Below are positions 32,928 to 43,323 of a stretch of 64,000 bases of DNA, in pieces. Source of the stretch: Microvirga guangxiensis. GTDB lineage: Bacteria; Pseudomonadota; Alphaproteobacteria; Rhizobiales; Beijerinckiaceae. The first letter of the stretch is position 1, and each line of letters begins with the position of its first letter. Below the pieces are notes generated by a model, which had not been told where the DNA came from, ran no database searches, and was given only the letters and a program-made list of their open reading frames with translations. The stretch spans positions 248,001 through 312,000 of the forward strand of contig NZ_FMVJ01000003.1 of the NCBI RefSeq assembly GCF_900102135.1, read 5' to 3'. The translations under genes were made by a program, and so were the position numbers.

Positions 32928-35483
32928 ATGACCGGGATTGGACTGAAGCGGCTTTTGAACGCCGCGATTGTTGCGTGCAGCCTTGCTTCGGGCGGCTTCG
33001 CTCTGGCGCAGTCGGCCCCTCAGGCACAGCCCCAGATTCCTGCTTCCTCTCCGGCTCCTGCTCCCCAGCAGCGTGCGCCGTCACCTGCAGCCCAGGAGGG
33101 GCCTGCAGCAACCGTATCGGCGGAAACGAAGGCAGCGCGCGCCAAGCTCGATGGTTTCAAGGCCGACCTCGAGCAGAAGGAACTGGCGCTGCAGGGGCGG
33201 GCGCAGTCCGATACCGAACTGCAGAATCTGCGTCAGCAGATCGAGCCTATCATCGCAGCGATCCGGGTTGTCATCGAAGAGCAGGCACCACGGCTGGAGG
33301 CGAGCCGCCAGCGCCTTTCCCAGCTTGGGCCAAAGCCTGCCAATGGCCAGCCCGAGGAAAGCGCCGACGTTGCCCGGGATCGCGCGGATCGTGAAGTGGC
33401 CGTTGCCGAACTCGACGAGACGCAGCGGCTCGGACGCGCATTACTGGTCCAGGCAGAGCAACTGAGCGCCCAAATCGGTGATCTGCGCCGGGCCGGGTTC
33501 ACGCGCGCGCTGTTCGAGCAGAGCGACGGCATCCTAAGCCCCAATCTCTGGATGAGCGTCATCCAGGCCATTCCGAATGAGCTGAGGGCACAACGGATCG
33601 TGCTCACCGACGCCCTTGAGCAGGCGAAGCGCAATGCGACCCTGGGCGTGCTCCTGCTTCTTGGTCTCGCCATTGGGGCCGCCGTGGCGCTTTATGTCGG
33701 GCGTCGCTCTCTTGCGCCGCGCTTGGTGAGGCGCGATCCCGAGATCACAGATCCATCCCGCCGCAGCCGCCTGATGGCCGCAGTCGGCGTTCTTGCGCTC
33801 GGAGCAGGTCCGGCGATCGCAGGCAGCTGGATCGTCTGGATCGCATTTGATTCGGCGGATATCGTCCCGCCCCGCCTGGAAGAGGTTGGAAAATCGATGC
33901 TCGGCGGCTTGGCCTTCATCGCCTTCGTGCGTGCTCTGATCGATGCCGTTCTCGCACCTGGCCATACGTCCTGGCGCTTGATTCCGGTGCGTGACGTTTC
34001 TGCAGTGCGCATCATGGGTTTTTCGGTCACGCTGGCGACCGTGCTGATTGTCGAGAAGGTGATCGAGGCCTTCAATAAGGCCGTTGCCGCCGTGTTGCCC
34101 ATCACAGTGATCACCAGGGCCGTCTTTGCACTGGCTATGGCATTCATCTTCGCGGAACTGCTGCGGCGCTTCGCGACGAGCGAGAACCAGGACGAGAACT
34201 GCCTCGGCCCATACGTGGCGCAGGAGGTCGATATCGGCGGACCGGTGCGAAGCATCGGCTGGTTTACTGTCGCGGTCGTCATCGGCAGCGTGATCGGCGG
34301 CTATACGGCTCTTGCTTCATTCGTCGTCGATCAGGCCATCTCGATCTCCCTGATCATCGCGATGCTTGTTCTTTGCATCACTCTGGCGGACGAGTTCATC
34401 GCCGGATCTCTCCGCAGTCAGAGCAGGCTCGCCACAACGCTGCAAGCCAATACGGGCATCCGCCGCCGTTCTCTGGAGCAGATCGGGGTGCTGGCGAGCG
34501 GCATCGCCCGGCTCGCGCTCATTATCATCGCCATTCTGATGGTTCTCCTGCCCTGGGGAATCGAATCCACGGATGTGATGGGTTCGCTGCGGGCTTTGTT
34601 CTTCGGGTTCAGTGTCGGCGATGTCACGATCTCCCTGTCGTCCATCCTGATTGCGGCGTTTTTGTTTGCTGCCGGCTTCACGGTCACGCGCATCATCCAG
34701 CGCTGGCTCGACAACACTTTCCTGCCTGCGACCGATCTCGATGCGGGTCTGCGCAACTCGATCCGCACGGCAGCGGGCTATGTGGGCATCATCACGGCCG
34801 GCGTTGTCGCCTTCACCTATCTGGGCTTGAGCCTGGAGCGGCTGACCATCGTAGCCGGTGCCCTCTCGGTGGGTATCGGTTTCGGCCTACAATCCATCGT
34901 CAATAACTTCATTTCAGGGCTCATCCTGCTCTGGGAACGACCGATCCGCGTGGGCGATCTCGTAGTGGTCGGTGATGCTGAAGGCTATGTGAGACGGATC
35001 AATGTGCGTTCGACCGAAATTCAAACCGGGGATCGCGCGACACTCATCGTCCCTAATTCGAACCTGATTTCCGGTGTCGTCCGCAATCGCGTTCGCAACG
35101 ATCGTGTCGGGCGGGTGCTTGTCACGATTCCCGTGCCCCGCGCCTCCGACCCGGATCAGGTTGCGGAAATCATGAGAAACGCTGCTCTTGCGCATCGTGA
35201 GGTTATGACCGAGCCCAATCCGCGTGTCCTGTTCAAGAAGGTGACGGAAAACACCATCGACTTCGATCTCGTCTGCTTCGTGGATGACATCGATGCGGCG
35301 GGCAGGGTGTCGAGCGATATCTATTTCGACATTTTCCGGGGCCTGAGAAAAGCCGGTATCGGTGTGCCGACGCCGATCGTGCCTGAGCCCAAGGAAGAGG
35401 AAAATCCGAAGGACGACAGCTCCAAAAAGGGTGGAGAAGAGGATGAAACCTTAACTCTTCTCAAGGATAAATCGCCTGCATGA
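32928..35483 (+). CDS. MscS family mechanosensitive channel with DUF3772 N-terminus
   Basis: 851 residues. A signal peptide (LASGGFALAQ) leads into a Pro/Gln-rich linker and a periplasmic coiled-coil DUF3772 domain, then about ten membrane helices, and the conserved MscS core: pore helix region LTIVAGALSVGIGFGLQSI, VNNFISGLILLWERPIRVGD, and the beta domain with EGYVRRINVRSTEI. The acidic/Lys tail ends in the cytoplasm. It opens when membrane tension rises and protects against osmotic downshock. Its stop overlaps the start of the CAP gene by 4 bases. Confidence 0.92.
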   Translation: MTGIGLKRLLNAAIVACSLASGGFALAQSAPQAQPQIPASSPAPAPQQRAPSPAAQEGPAATVSAETKAARAKLDGFKADLEQKELALQGRAQSDTELQNLRQQIEPIIAAIRVVIEEQAPRLEASRQRLSQLGPKPANGQPEESADVARDRADREVAVAELDETQRLGRALLVQAEQLSAQIGDLRRAGFTRALFEQSDGILSPNLWMSVIQAIPNELRAQRIVLTDALEQAKRNATLGVLLLLGLAIGAAVALYVGRRSLAPRLVRRDPEITDPSRRSRLMAAVGVLALGAGPAIAGSWIVWIAFDSADIVPPRLEEVGKSMLGGLAFIAFVRALIDAVLAPGHTSWRLIPVRDVSAVRIMGFSVTLATVLIVEKVIEAFNKAVAAVLPITVITRAVFALAMAFIFAELLRRFATSENQDENCLGPYVAQEVDIGGPVRSIGWFTVAVVIGSVIGGYTALASFVVDQAISISLIIAMLVLCITLADEFIAGSLRSQSRLATTLQANTGIRRRSLEQIGVLASGIARLALIIIAILMVLLPWGIESTDVMGSLRALFFGFSVGDVTISLSSILIAAFLFAAGFTVTRIIQRWLDNTFLPATDLDAGLRNSIRTAAGYVGIITAGVVAFTYLGLSLERLTIVAGALSVGIGFGLQSIVNNFISGLILLWERPIRVGDLVVVGDAEGYVRRINVRSTEIQTGDRATLIVPNSNLISGVVRNRVRNDRVGRVLVTIPVPRASDPDQVAEIMRNAALAHREVMTEPNPRVLFKKVTENTIDFDLVCFVDDIDAAGRVSSDIYFDIFRGLRKAGIGVPTPIVPEPKEEENPKDDSSKKGGEEDETLTLLKDKSPA

Positions 35484-35974
35484 AGAGCCTCCTCTGTTCA
35501 AGCCTTGCAGCGCTCGTCCTGGCGGGATGCCAGACCGGGCAGCGCCAAGCACACCAGACGCCGAGCTTCTATACCTCCATGGCCAATTCCGGCGCGGTGG
35601 TGGATGCAGTCATGGCGCGCGACATGATCGGCGCCTATCGCCGCAACAATGGCTTAGGCCCCCTCACGCTCGACCCCGATCTGCAGGCAGCTGCCCAGGC
35701 GGAAGCCGATGCCATGGCGGCGGCCGACAAGCCGAGCTCCGCCGAGGCCTTCAAGGGTCGGCTATCCTCGGCAGGCTTCCTCGCGCCGGGAGCCAATCTC
35801 TCTGCAGGCTATCATACGCTCGCCGAGGCGTTCTCCGGTTGGCGGGAAAGTCCTCAACACAACAGGGTGCTGCTCGATCCCAAAGCGACGCGGATCGGCA
35901 TCGCTACAGCCTATACGCCGAACTCGAAGTACAAGGTCTATTGGGCTCTGGTGGTCGCGGCCGACAAACCCTGA
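35480..35974 (+). CDS. CAP/SCP domain lipoprotein
   Basis: 164 residues with a lipoprotein signal ending in the lipobox LVLAGC, followed by a short linker and a CAP (cysteine-rich secretory/PR-1) domain: IGAYRRNNGLGPLTLDPDLQAAA, taken as its parts AYRRNNGL and LDPDLQ, a shortened centre, and the closing SGWRESPQHNRVLLDP plus YWALVVA. It should be anchored in the periplasm or outer membrane; bacterial CAP proteins have no settled activity. It is translationally coupled to the MscS-like gene by ATGA overlap, suggesting an envelope-stress pairing. Confidence 0.88.
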   Translation: MKSLLCSSLAALVLAGCQTGQRQAHQTPSFYTSMANSGAVVDAVMARDMIGAYRRNNGLGPLTLDPDLQAAAQAEADAMAAADKPSSAEAFKGRLSSAGFLAPGANLSAGYHTLAEAFSGWRESPQHNRVLLDPKATRIGIATAYTPNSKYKVYWALVVAADKP

Positions 35975-36079
35975 TCTAGGATTTGTTTCGGTTTTGTAGT
36001 GGCTTGGAACTTAATTCAAAGCGTAGCTCTTTAGATTCAGCGTCGGTGGTGGCGTTGTAAGAGCGTGTTTTGAAAGACC

Positions 36080-38059
36080 ATGCCGGACTTCGATCCCAAG
36101 CTGGGCAAGCAGATGCCCCCGCCTCCAGCGACAGGCAGCGAGCAGGACGTCGGACCCGGTCAGGATACTACGCTTGCGAAGGAAGCGGACCACGCCGCCG
36201 CTCACCAGACGAATCAAAGGCTTCCTGAACCTCCCCATGAATTGGCGCCCAGCATCGGGCGCGAGATGTTCCTGCTGTTCCGGGACATGTACCGGAACCG
36301 GAAGGGCTGGCCGATGACCCGGCTGGCCATTGCCATCGTCGTCATTCTCATCGGCAACATGGTGGGCCAGGTTCGTCTCAACCAGTGGAACGGCGCTTTC
36401 TTCGATGCTGTCGAAAAGCGTGACACGTCATCCTTCTTCGATCAGCTTCTCGTCTTCGTCATCATTGTTGCCGCTCTCCTTTCCCTCGTCGTGGCGCAAA
36501 CCTGGTTACAGGAGAGGCTCAAGATCCGTCTGCGGCAGCGCTTGACTCAAGTGCTGCTCGATCTCTGGCTCAAACCCAACCACGCTTATCAGCTTGGCTT
36601 CATGGGAGAGAACAGCCGCCAGCCCGATCAGCGTCTGCAGGAGGATTGCCGTCTCTTCTCCGAGCTGTCGACGGAGTTGGGTGTCGGCATGCTCCAGGCC
36701 TTTCTCCTGCTCGTCAGCTTCATCGGCGTCCTGTGGACGCTCTCGGGCGACACCACCTTCATGATCGGCGGACGGGAAATCACGATCCCCGGCTACATGG
36801 TATGGGTTGCCATCGGCTATGCCGGCATCGGCTCCGGGCTGACCTGGCTTGTCGGCCGCCCGCTGATCCGCCTCAATACCGAGCGCTATGCCCGTGAGGC
36901 CGATCTGCGCTTCGCGCTCGTCCGTGTCAACGAAAGCGCGGAGAGCGTCTCGCTCTACAATGGCGAGAACGACGAACGACGCAATCTCGATGACTTCGTA
37001 GAGGCTGTTCTCAAGTCAACGCGCCGCTTGTCGGGGGCGCTCGCGCGTCTGACCTGGATCACGTCAGGTTATGGATGGCTCGCGATCGTCGTGCCGATCC
37101 TCGCAGCCGCACCTGGTTACTTCAGTGGACGTCTCTCCTTCGGCGGCATGATGATGGTGGTCGGCGCGTTCAACCAGGTGCAGGCGGCCCTGCGCTACTT
37201 CGTGGACAACTTCCCGAAGATCGCCGATTGGCGGTCTGCAGTTCTGCGCGTGGCTACCTTCCGTCAGGCGGCCATCGATCTCGAGGAGGTCACGGCCCAG
37301 AACGGCAGGATCGAAATCTCGCCCCATCCGCAAGGCTGGCTCAGCTTCGAGGGATTGTCGATCGCCTTGAGCGACGGAAGCATTCTCATCGAGGATGCCA
37401 CGGCAGAAATACAACCCGGCGAGCGCGTATTGATCATGGGTGAGTCTGGAGCGGGCAAGAGCACCCTGTTCCGCGCCATTTCGGAACTTTGGCCTTGGGG
37501 CTCGGGCACGATCCGCCTGCCGCCCGGTCACGAGATGATGTTCCTGCCGCAGCGTCCCTATCTCCCATTAGGGACCCTGAGAGCAGCTCTCAGCTATCCT
37601 GCATCGCCGGAGACATTCGACGATGCCGCGATCCGCGGGGCGCTGGAACGGTGCGGATTGGGAGAGTTCGTGGATATGCTCGACAGGCATGAACGGTGGG
37701 ACAAGACCCTGTCGCTCGGTCAGCAGCAACGTGTCGCCTTCGCACGCGTTCTTCTGCACAAGCCGCGCTGGGTCTTCATGGACGAGGCGACCTCTGCCCT
37801 CGACGAGGAAAACCAGGCTTCCATGCTGTCCCTGTTCGACGATGAGCTGAAGGGCGCGACAGTAATGTCCATCGGGCATCGGCCTGGACTTGAGGAGTTT
37901 CACACCCGAACCCTCTACATTCGAAAGACAGAAGAGGGCGCGATCCTCTTGCCGCAGTCCCGCCTCCAGAATGCTGCCCATCCGCGGCGGAAATGGATGG
38001 GAAGCCTCCGCAAGCGCTTCAAAAAGGGCGACCATAACCATAGGCGAAGCGAGGCATGA
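36080..38059 (+). CDS. BacA/YddA-like ABC transporter, fused permease and ATPase
   Basis: 659 residues. After a soluble N-terminal 60 residues, a permease of the SbmA/BacA-YddA type (ABC_membrane_2) follows with VGQVRLNQWNGAFFDAVE and five to six helices, then an ATPase with Walker A GESGAGKST, signature LSLGQQQR and Walker [14 protein letters not shown]. Relatives import or flip antimicrobial peptides, vitamin B12 or fatty acids, and BacA/BclA forms matter for rhizobia-plant symbiosis. It is 108 bases before ndvA on the same strand. Substrate not deducible. Confidence 0.9.
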   Translation: MPDFDPKLGKQMPPPPATGSEQDVGPGQDTTLAKEADHAAAHQTNQRLPEPPHELAPSIGREMFLLFRDMYRNRKGWPMTRLAIAIVVILIGNMVGQVRLNQWNGAFFDAVEKRDTSSFFDQLLVFVIIVAALLSLVVAQTWLQERLKIRLRQRLTQVLLDLWLKPNHAYQLGFMGENSRQPDQRLQEDCRLFSELSTELGVGMLQAFLLLVSFIGVLWTLSGDTTFMIGGREITIPGYMVWVAIGYAGIGSGLTWLVGRPLIRLNTERYAREADLRFALVRVNESAESVSLYNGENDERRNLDDFVEAVLKSTRRLSGALARLTWITSGYGWLAIVVPILAAAPGYFSGRLSFGGMMMVVGAFNQVQAALRYFVDNFPKIADWRSAVLRVATFRQAAIDLEEVTAQNGRIEISPHPQGWLSFEGLSIALSDGSILIEDATAEIQPGERVLIMGESGAGKSTLFRAISELWPWGSGTIRLPPGHEMMFLPQRPYLPLGTLRAALSYPASPETFDDAAIRGALERCGLGEFVDMLDRHERWDKTLSLGQQQRVAFARVLLHKPRWVFMDEATSALDEENQASMLSLFDDELKGATVMSIGHRPGLEEFHTRTLYIRKTEEGAILLPQSRLQNAAHPRRKWMGSLRKRFKKGDHNHRRSEA

Positions 38060-38167
38060 GGCGTTCATATTCTCCAGCCTTGGCAACTTCAGGGAACAGG
38101 ATTACGAAACTCCTCCTCGGGAGTGGAGTTCTCCATATGACCATGGCGCCGGGGACAGGGTGATCCT

Positions 38168-39970
38168 ATGCGGCTGATCAGGCTTTACATCCGCGTGCTG
38201 GGCCAGCTTGGGTCTGACCTGAGAGTGGGCGCTCTGCTCGCCCTGGCTAATGTCGCCCTGGCGATCTCGGCCTTCGCAGAACCGATCCTGTTCGGTCGTA
38301 TCATCGACGTTCTTACGCGTGCCCAGATCCCGGGTTCGGCTCCAGTAACGTTCTCGGTGCTTACCCCCCTGATCGTGGCATGGGTGGCCTTCGGCCTTTT
38401 CTCGATCGGTGCAGGCGCTCTCGTGGCCCTCCATGCGGACCGGCTCGCTCATCGCCGGCGTCTTGCCGTTGTCGCCAATTATTTCGAGCACGTGCTCGAG
38501 CTTCCGCTCGCTTTTCACACGTCCACCCATTCGGGCCGGGTTCTGAAAGTCATGCTGGAAGGCTCGGGTAGCATGTCCTGGCTCTGGCTCGGGTTTTTCC
38601 GTGAGCACCTGTCGGCCATCATTTCTCTTGTCGTGCTGCTGCCGCTCACCGTTTTCTTGAACTGGCGGCTCGGAATTCTGCTTGTGGTTCTTGTTGGCGT
38701 CTTTGCGGTGCTGACAGCAATCGTGCTGCGTAAGACCGAGACCCTGCAAGGCTCGGTCGAGCGTTATCATTCCAGTCTTGCCGAACATGCTTCCGACGCG
38801 CTGGGCAACGTGCCCGTGATCCAGTCCTTCACGCGCATCGAGGCTGAAAGCCGTTCGCTCCGCACGATCATTCAGCAATTGCTGCAGGCGCAGAATCCGG
38901 TCCTGTCCTGGTGGGCTTTGGCTTCCGTCGCGTCGCGCGCGTCAGCCACCATCACGGTCACAGCGATCTTCCTGCTCGGGACCTGGCTGCATCTCAACGG
39001 CCTTGCCACCATCGGTCAGATCGTCACCTTCATGAGTATGGCGACGATGCTGATCGGGCGTCTGGAGCAGGCGGTCAGCTTCATCAACCAGCTCTTCATG
39101 CAGGCGCCGAAGCTGCAGGAGTTCTTCGAGATTCTCGATACGGCGCCTGCCGTTCACGACCGGCCGAACGCCAAATCGGTGGAACGCTTCGAGGGCGAGG
39201 TCGTGTTCGACAATGTGAGCTTCTCCTATGACGGCAAGCGCTCAGCCGTCCAGGATGTCTCCTTCTCAATTCAGCCCGGCGAGAATGTAGCTCTGGTCGG
39301 CGCAACGGGTTCGGGCAAGTCGACGACGCTTGGTCTCCTGCACCGTGCGTTCGATCCGCAATCCGGATGCATTCGGATCGACGGCGACGACATCCGGGAT
39401 CTCACGCTGGCATCCTTGCGCCGCAACATCGGCGTCGTGTTTCAGGAGCCGATGCTGTTTGCCAGAACAATCCGCGAGAACCTGCAGGTTGGGCGCCCGG
39501 ATGCCACAGACGCTGAAATGATCGAAGCCCTGCAGCGCGCACAGGCCATCGAGTTCATCTCCCGCCAGACGGAGGGCCTCGATACGGTTATTGGCGAACG
39601 GGGCCGCTCGTTGTCAGGCGGCGAGCGCCAGCGCCTGTCCATTGCGCGGGCCTTGCTGAAGAACCCGCCGATCCTCATCCTCGACGAGGCAACTAGCGCG
39701 CTTGATGCCGCCACCGAGAAGAAATTGCAGAAGGCCCTGGATGAAGTGATGAAAGGGCGCACGACCTTCGTCATCGCCCATCGCCTCGCCACGATCCGCA
39801 ACGCCAATCGCATCCTCGTCTTCGACCAGGGGCGCGTGATCGAGACGGGTACTTTCGACGAGCTTGTTGCGAAAGGCGGCCGCTTTGCGGAACTGGCGCG
39901 CGCACAATTCATGGCGGCCGAGGAGCCTGCGGTGCAGGTCGTGCGGCCGAATGTTGTCGCGCAGGCTTGA
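38168..39970 (+). CDS. ndvA: cyclic beta-(1,2)-glucan exporter, ATP-binding/permease protein
   Basis: A 600-residue half-transporter closely matching NdvA/ChvA: an N-terminal segment typical of the group ([19 protein letters not shown]), six membrane helices, and an ATPase with Walker [11 protein letters not shown], signature [16 protein letters not shown], Walker [13 protein letters not shown] and the His-loop [10 protein letters not shown]. It exports cyclic beta-glucan to the periplasm, where the glucan serves in osmotic adaptation and in contacts with plant hosts. The usual glucan synthase partner (ndvB/chvB) is not in this window. The ribosome site AGGGTG is 5-6 bases before the ATG. Confidence 0.92.
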   Translation: MRLIRLYIRVLGQLGSDLRVGALLALANVALAISAFAEPILFGRIIDVLTRAQIPGSAPVTFSVLTPLIVAWVAFGLFSIGAGALVALHADRLAHRRRLAVVANYFEHVLELPLAFHTSTHSGRVLKVMLEGSGSMSWLWLGFFREHLSAIISLVVLLPLTVFLNWRLGILLVVLVGVFAVLTAIVLRKTETLQGSVERYHSSLAEHASDALGNVPVIQSFTRIEAESRSLRTIIQQLLQAQNPVLSWWALASVASRASATITVTAIFLLGTWLHLNGLATIGQIVTFMSMATMLIGRLEQAVSFINQLFMQAPKLQEFFEILDTAPAVHDRPNAKSVERFEGEVVFDNVSFSYDGKRSAVQDVSFSIQPGENVALVGATGSGKSTTLGLLHRAFDPQSGCIRIDGDDIRDLTLASLRRNIGVVFQEPMLFARTIRENLQVGRPDATDAEMIEALQRAQAIEFISRQTEGLDTVIGERGRSLSGGERQRLSIARALLKNPPILILDEATSALDAATEKKLQKALDEVMKGRTTFVIAHRLATIRNANRILVFDQGRVIETGTFDELVAKGGRFAELARAQFMAAEEPAVQVVRPNVVAQA

Positions 39971-39997
39971 CCTATTCCTCGAATCTCTGCGAGCGGC

Positions 39998-40870
39998 ATG
40001 AAACAAGCAACCGATCCTCGAGCGGCCGGCATCTTCCTCCAGAGCAACGGCATCACGCTGCATTGCATTGAGGCTGGGCCGAAAGATGGCCCACTCGTCA
40101 TTCTGCTCCATGGCTTTCCAGAGTTTTGGTGGGGATGGCGCTATCAGATCGAACCGCTGGCGCAGGCCGGTTTTCGAGTCCTCGTGCCCGATCAGCGCGG
40201 CTACAATCTCAGTGACAAGCCCGAAGGCCGCAGGGCCTACCAGCTCGATTTACTGGCACAGGATGTGATTGGGTTGATGGATGCGCTTGGATGCAGCATA
40301 TGCTCCCTCGTGGGACACGATTGGGGTGGCATTGCCGCCTGGTGGACCGCCACGCGACATCCCGATCGAATCGATCGGTTGGTGGCGATCAATGCGCCGC
40401 ATCCCGATGTTGCCGGCAGTTACATGCGCCGTCATCCCAGCCAGATGCTGAAAAGCTCGTATGTCGGCTTCTTCCAGCTTCCCTTCATTCCCGAAGCCAT
40501 GCTTTCAGCCGACAGCTACAAGGCCCTCAGACGCTCTCTTCTGCGCACGAGCCGCAAGGACACCTTTTCGTCGGCCGATCTGGCTGAGTATGAAAAGGCT
40601 TGGACCCGGCCGGGTGCGCTCACAGCCATGTTGAACTGGTACCGCGCCTTGCCGTTCAAGCCATCGCAGTCCGTGGAAGCCAAGCTCGCGATGCCGGTGC
40701 TTGCGATCTGGGGTATGCGCGATCCATTTCTGGAGTTCGGGCTTTGCGAGAAGAGCTTGGCCTTATGCACGAAACCGCAGGTTTCTAGGTTCGAGAAGGC
40801 AACTCATTGGGTTCATCTGGAAGACCCCGATGCCGTCAGCCGGAGGCTTGTCGATTTCCTGAAAGCCTGA
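39998..40870 (+). CDS. alpha/beta hydrolase, epoxide hydrolase-like
   Basis: 290 residues. The oxyanion motif HGFPEFWWGWRYQ, the nucleophile elbow VGHDWGG with Asp as nucleophile, and the C-terminal His in KATHWVHLEDP are the marks of epoxide hydrolases and haloalkane dehalogenases. Asp at the elbow with GFP-E-FWW after the oxyanion His favours epoxide hydrolase. It is soluble and lies 27 bases after ndvA, perhaps in the same transcript by chance. Substrate unknown. Confidence 0.87.
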   Translation: MKQATDPRAAGIFLQSNGITLHCIEAGPKDGPLVILLHGFPEFWWGWRYQIEPLAQAGFRVLVPDQRGYNLSDKPEGRRAYQLDLLAQDVIGLMDALGCSICSLVGHDWGGIAAWWTATRHPDRIDRLVAINAPHPDVAGSYMRRHPSQMLKSSYVGFFQLPFIPEAMLSADSYKALRRSLLRTSRKDTFSSADLAEYEKAWTRPGALTAMLNWYRALPFKPSQSVEAKLAMPVLAIWGMRDPFLEFGLCEKSLALCTKPQVSRFEKATHWVHLEDPDAVSRRLVDFLKA

Positions 40871-40876
40871 ATGGAA

Positions 40877-42178
40877 TCAGCTGTCCCTGGCCCGCGCAGG
40901 CTGAAGCGGGGTGATCCTCAGCGCCGTGATGCGGTTACGCGATTTGCGTAGAACCTGGAAGCGGCATCCATGGAAGGTGAAGATCTGGCCGGTATCGGGA
41001 ATCGTCTGAGCTTCGTGAATGACGAGGCCCGCGATGGTGGTGGCCTCCTCGTCCGGCAAGTTCCAGTCCATGGCGCGATTGAGGTCGCGGACCGGAACTG
41101 AGCCATCCACATTCACGGAGCCATTCGGCTGCGGTCGCACGCCCTGCACGGAGAGATCATGCTCGTCCTTGATGTCGCCGACGATCTCCTCGAGAATGTC
41201 CTCGAGCGTCACGAGGCCCATGACCTCGCCATACTCATCCACCACCAGGGCGAAGTGCGTTTTCTTGGCAAGGAATGCCTTGAGCTGGTCGCGCAGCGAG
41301 GTGGTGTCCGGCACGAACCAGCTCTCCAGCGCAATCGCCTCCACCTTCAGCTTGCTCGCATCGCCTCCGACAGCATCGAGCGCGCGCAGCAGGTCCTTGG
41401 CGTGAAGAACGCCGACGATATTCTCCTGGCTCTCACGCCAGAGCGGCATGCGCGTATAGGGCGAGGAAAGCACTTCGCGCACGATCTCTTCCGACGAGAG
41501 ATCGGCATTGATGGTGCGCATCTTCGTGCGGTGAACCATGACCTCCGAGACGCTGAGATCCTCGAGATCGAGGAGGCCGCCCAGCATGTCGCGCTGCACC
41601 TTCGCGACGCCGCCTTCCTTGTGCAGCAGGTCGACTTGGCCGCGAATTTCTTCCGACGCGGAAAGGATTGGCGTGTTCTCACCGATCCTGATGCCGAACG
41701 GGCGCAGCATCAGGCGCACCAAGCGCTCGACGGCGATGGCCAAAGGGCCGAGGATCGCCACGACCCAGGACATGGGTCGCGAGAGAAAAAGCGAGACGCT
41801 GTCAGGCGATAAGATGGCGATGGTCTTGGGTGTAACCTCGGCGAATACGATCACCAGCACCGACATGATCGCGGTGGCATAAAGTGCGCCGCCATCGCCG
41901 AAGATGGCGACAAGGACACTGGTCGCAAAGGCCGACACGCCGATATTGACGATATTGTTGCCGATCAGAACAGTGCCGATGAACCGCTCGCGCATCTCGA
42001 GGAGACGGTTCACCAAGCGGGCTCGCTTGTCGCCTCCCTTTTCCAGCATGAGCATGCGGGAGCGGGAGGCACCCGTGAAGGCCGTTTCACCTGCCGAGAA
42101 AAAGGCCGACAGCAGAAGGCAGAAGATGACGACCAGGGCGGCAACCCAGAGATCGCCGGAAGAGGATTCCTCGATCAT
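40877..42178 (-). CDS. CNNM/CorC-HlyC family transporter with CBS domains
   Basis: 433 residues: an N-terminal DUF21 membrane domain of about four helices (FFSAGETAFTGASRSRM is the family signature), two CBS domains (around MRTINADLSSEEIV and TSLRDQLKAFL), and a C-terminal CorC_HlyC domain with DEYGEVMGLVTLEDILEEIVGDI, taken as its pieces. Members are implicated in Mg2+ or cobalt transport and were once called haemolysins. Its ATG overlaps the aroB stop by 4 bases, so it is translated together with the shikimate genes. Confidence 0.9.
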   Translation of the reverse strand: MIEESSSGDLWVAALVVIFCLLLSAFFSAGETAFTGASRSRMLMLEKGGDKRARLVNRLLEMRERFIGTVLIGNNIVNIGVSAFATSVLVAIFGDGGALYATAIMSVLVIVFAEVTPKTIAILSPDSVSLFLSRPMSWVVAILGPLAIAVERLVRLMLRPFGIRIGENTPILSASEEIRGQVDLLHKEGGVAKVQRDMLGGLLDLEDLSVSEVMVHRTKMRTINADLSSEEIVREVLSSPYTRMPLWRESQENIVGVLHAKDLLRALDAVGGDASKLKVEAIALESWFVPDTTSLRDQLKAFLAKKTHFALVVDEYGEVMGLVTLEDILEEIVGDIKDEHDLSVQGVRPQPNGSVNVDGSVPVRDLNRAMDWNLPDEEATTIAGLVIHEAQTIPDTGQIFTFHGCRFQVLRKSRNRITALRITPLQPARARDS

Positions 42179-43323
42179 GACGATGATGCGTTGATTTCAC
42201 TCATCAGGAATGTGCGGACTTTCCCTGCTTCGATGCCGGGGGCGATGAAGCTCTGACCGATACCCTTGGCCAGGATGAATGTGAGCGATCCACCCTTCAC
42301 CTTCTTGTCCTGGGCCATCGCGTCCAGAAGTTCGTCCACCGTGCCGCACCCACCCGGTACATGGGACAGGCGCGTGGGAAGTCCAACGCTCGTCAGATGC
42401 GCCTCGATGCGCTCCGCGTCGGAGATCGGGCAGAGGCCCAGAGCGGCCGAGAAGCGGAACGCAAGGTTGAGGCCGATAGCGACGCCTTCTCCATGAACGA
42501 GGCGCGCGGAATCGTAAGCCGTGATCTTTTCCAGCGCATGACCGAAAGTATGGCCGAGATTGAGCAGGGCACGATCGCCGGTCTCGTGCTCGTCGCGCAC
42601 CACCACGGCGGCCTTGGCGCGGCAGCTCTGCGCAACGGCTTCATCGCGCTCCATGCCGCCTTCGAAGATGCCCCTCCAGTTCCTTTCGCACCAGGCGAAG
42701 AAGCGCGCGTCGTCGATCAGGCCGTATTTCACCACCTCCGCATAGCCGGCGCGCATCTCGCGGAGCGGCAGCGTGTCGAGGAGGGCTGTATCGGCCAGAA
42801 CGAGGCTCGGCTGATGGAAGGCGCCGACGAGATTCTTGCCGTGACGGGAGTTGATGCCGGTCTTGCCGCCGACGGATGAATCCACTTGCGCGAGCAGGGT
42901 GGTCGGCACCTGCACGAAGCGGACGCCGCGACGCACCACAGCGGCGGCAAAGCCTGCAAGATCGCCGATCACGCCGCCACCCAATGCGATCACGAGGTCG
43001 CCGCGCTCGATTTTCGCTTCCAGCACCGCGTCGCACACCCGCTCCAGGCTGGCATAGGATTTCGTCGCCTCGCCAGGAGCAAGGGTGATGACGGATGTGC
43101 GCAAGCCGTGGGTCTGCAAGGCATCGGAGAAAGCCTGCGCGTAGAGCGGACCGACATGCTCGTCCGTCACGATAGCGGCGGCGCGGGCGCCAAGCGCTGC
43201 GATGCGGGAGCCTACCGTGCCGATCAGGCCACGCCCGACCAGAATGTCATAGGCCCGCTCGCCGAGAGGGACCGGAACCGTCAGCGCGGATGCGGTGCTG
43301 GCCTGAGCCGATGCGCTGCTCAT
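42175..43323 (-). CDS. aroB: 3-dehydroquinate synthase
   Basis: A 382-residue NAD- and metal-dependent enzyme that cyclises DAHP to 3-dehydroquinate in the shikimate pathway. Motifs: LGGGVIGDLAGFAAA for NAD binding, VPTTLLAQVDSSVGGKTGIN with the metal-binding and active-site Lys, and GHTFGHALE with the metal-ligand His. Typical length. It overlaps aroK upstream and the CNNM gene downstream, 4 bases each. Confidence 0.97.
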   Translation of the reverse strand: MSSASAQASTASALTVPVPLGERAYDILVGRGLIGTVGSRIAALGARAAAIVTDEHVGPLYAQAFSDALQTHGLRTSVITLAPGEATKSYASLERVCDAVLEAKIERGDLVIALGGGVIGDLAGFAAAVVRRGVRFVQVPTTLLAQVDSSVGGKTGINSRHGKNLVGAFHQPSLVLADTALLDTLPLREMRAGYAEVVKYGLIDDARFFAWCERNWRGIFEGGMERDEAVAQSCRAKAAVVVRDEHETGDRALLNLGHTFGHALEKITAYDSARLVHGEGVAIGLNLAFRFSAALGLCPISDAERIEAHLTSVGLPTRLSHVPGGCGTVDELLDAMAQDKKVKGGSLTFILAKGIGQSFIAPGIEAGKVRTFLMSEINASSS

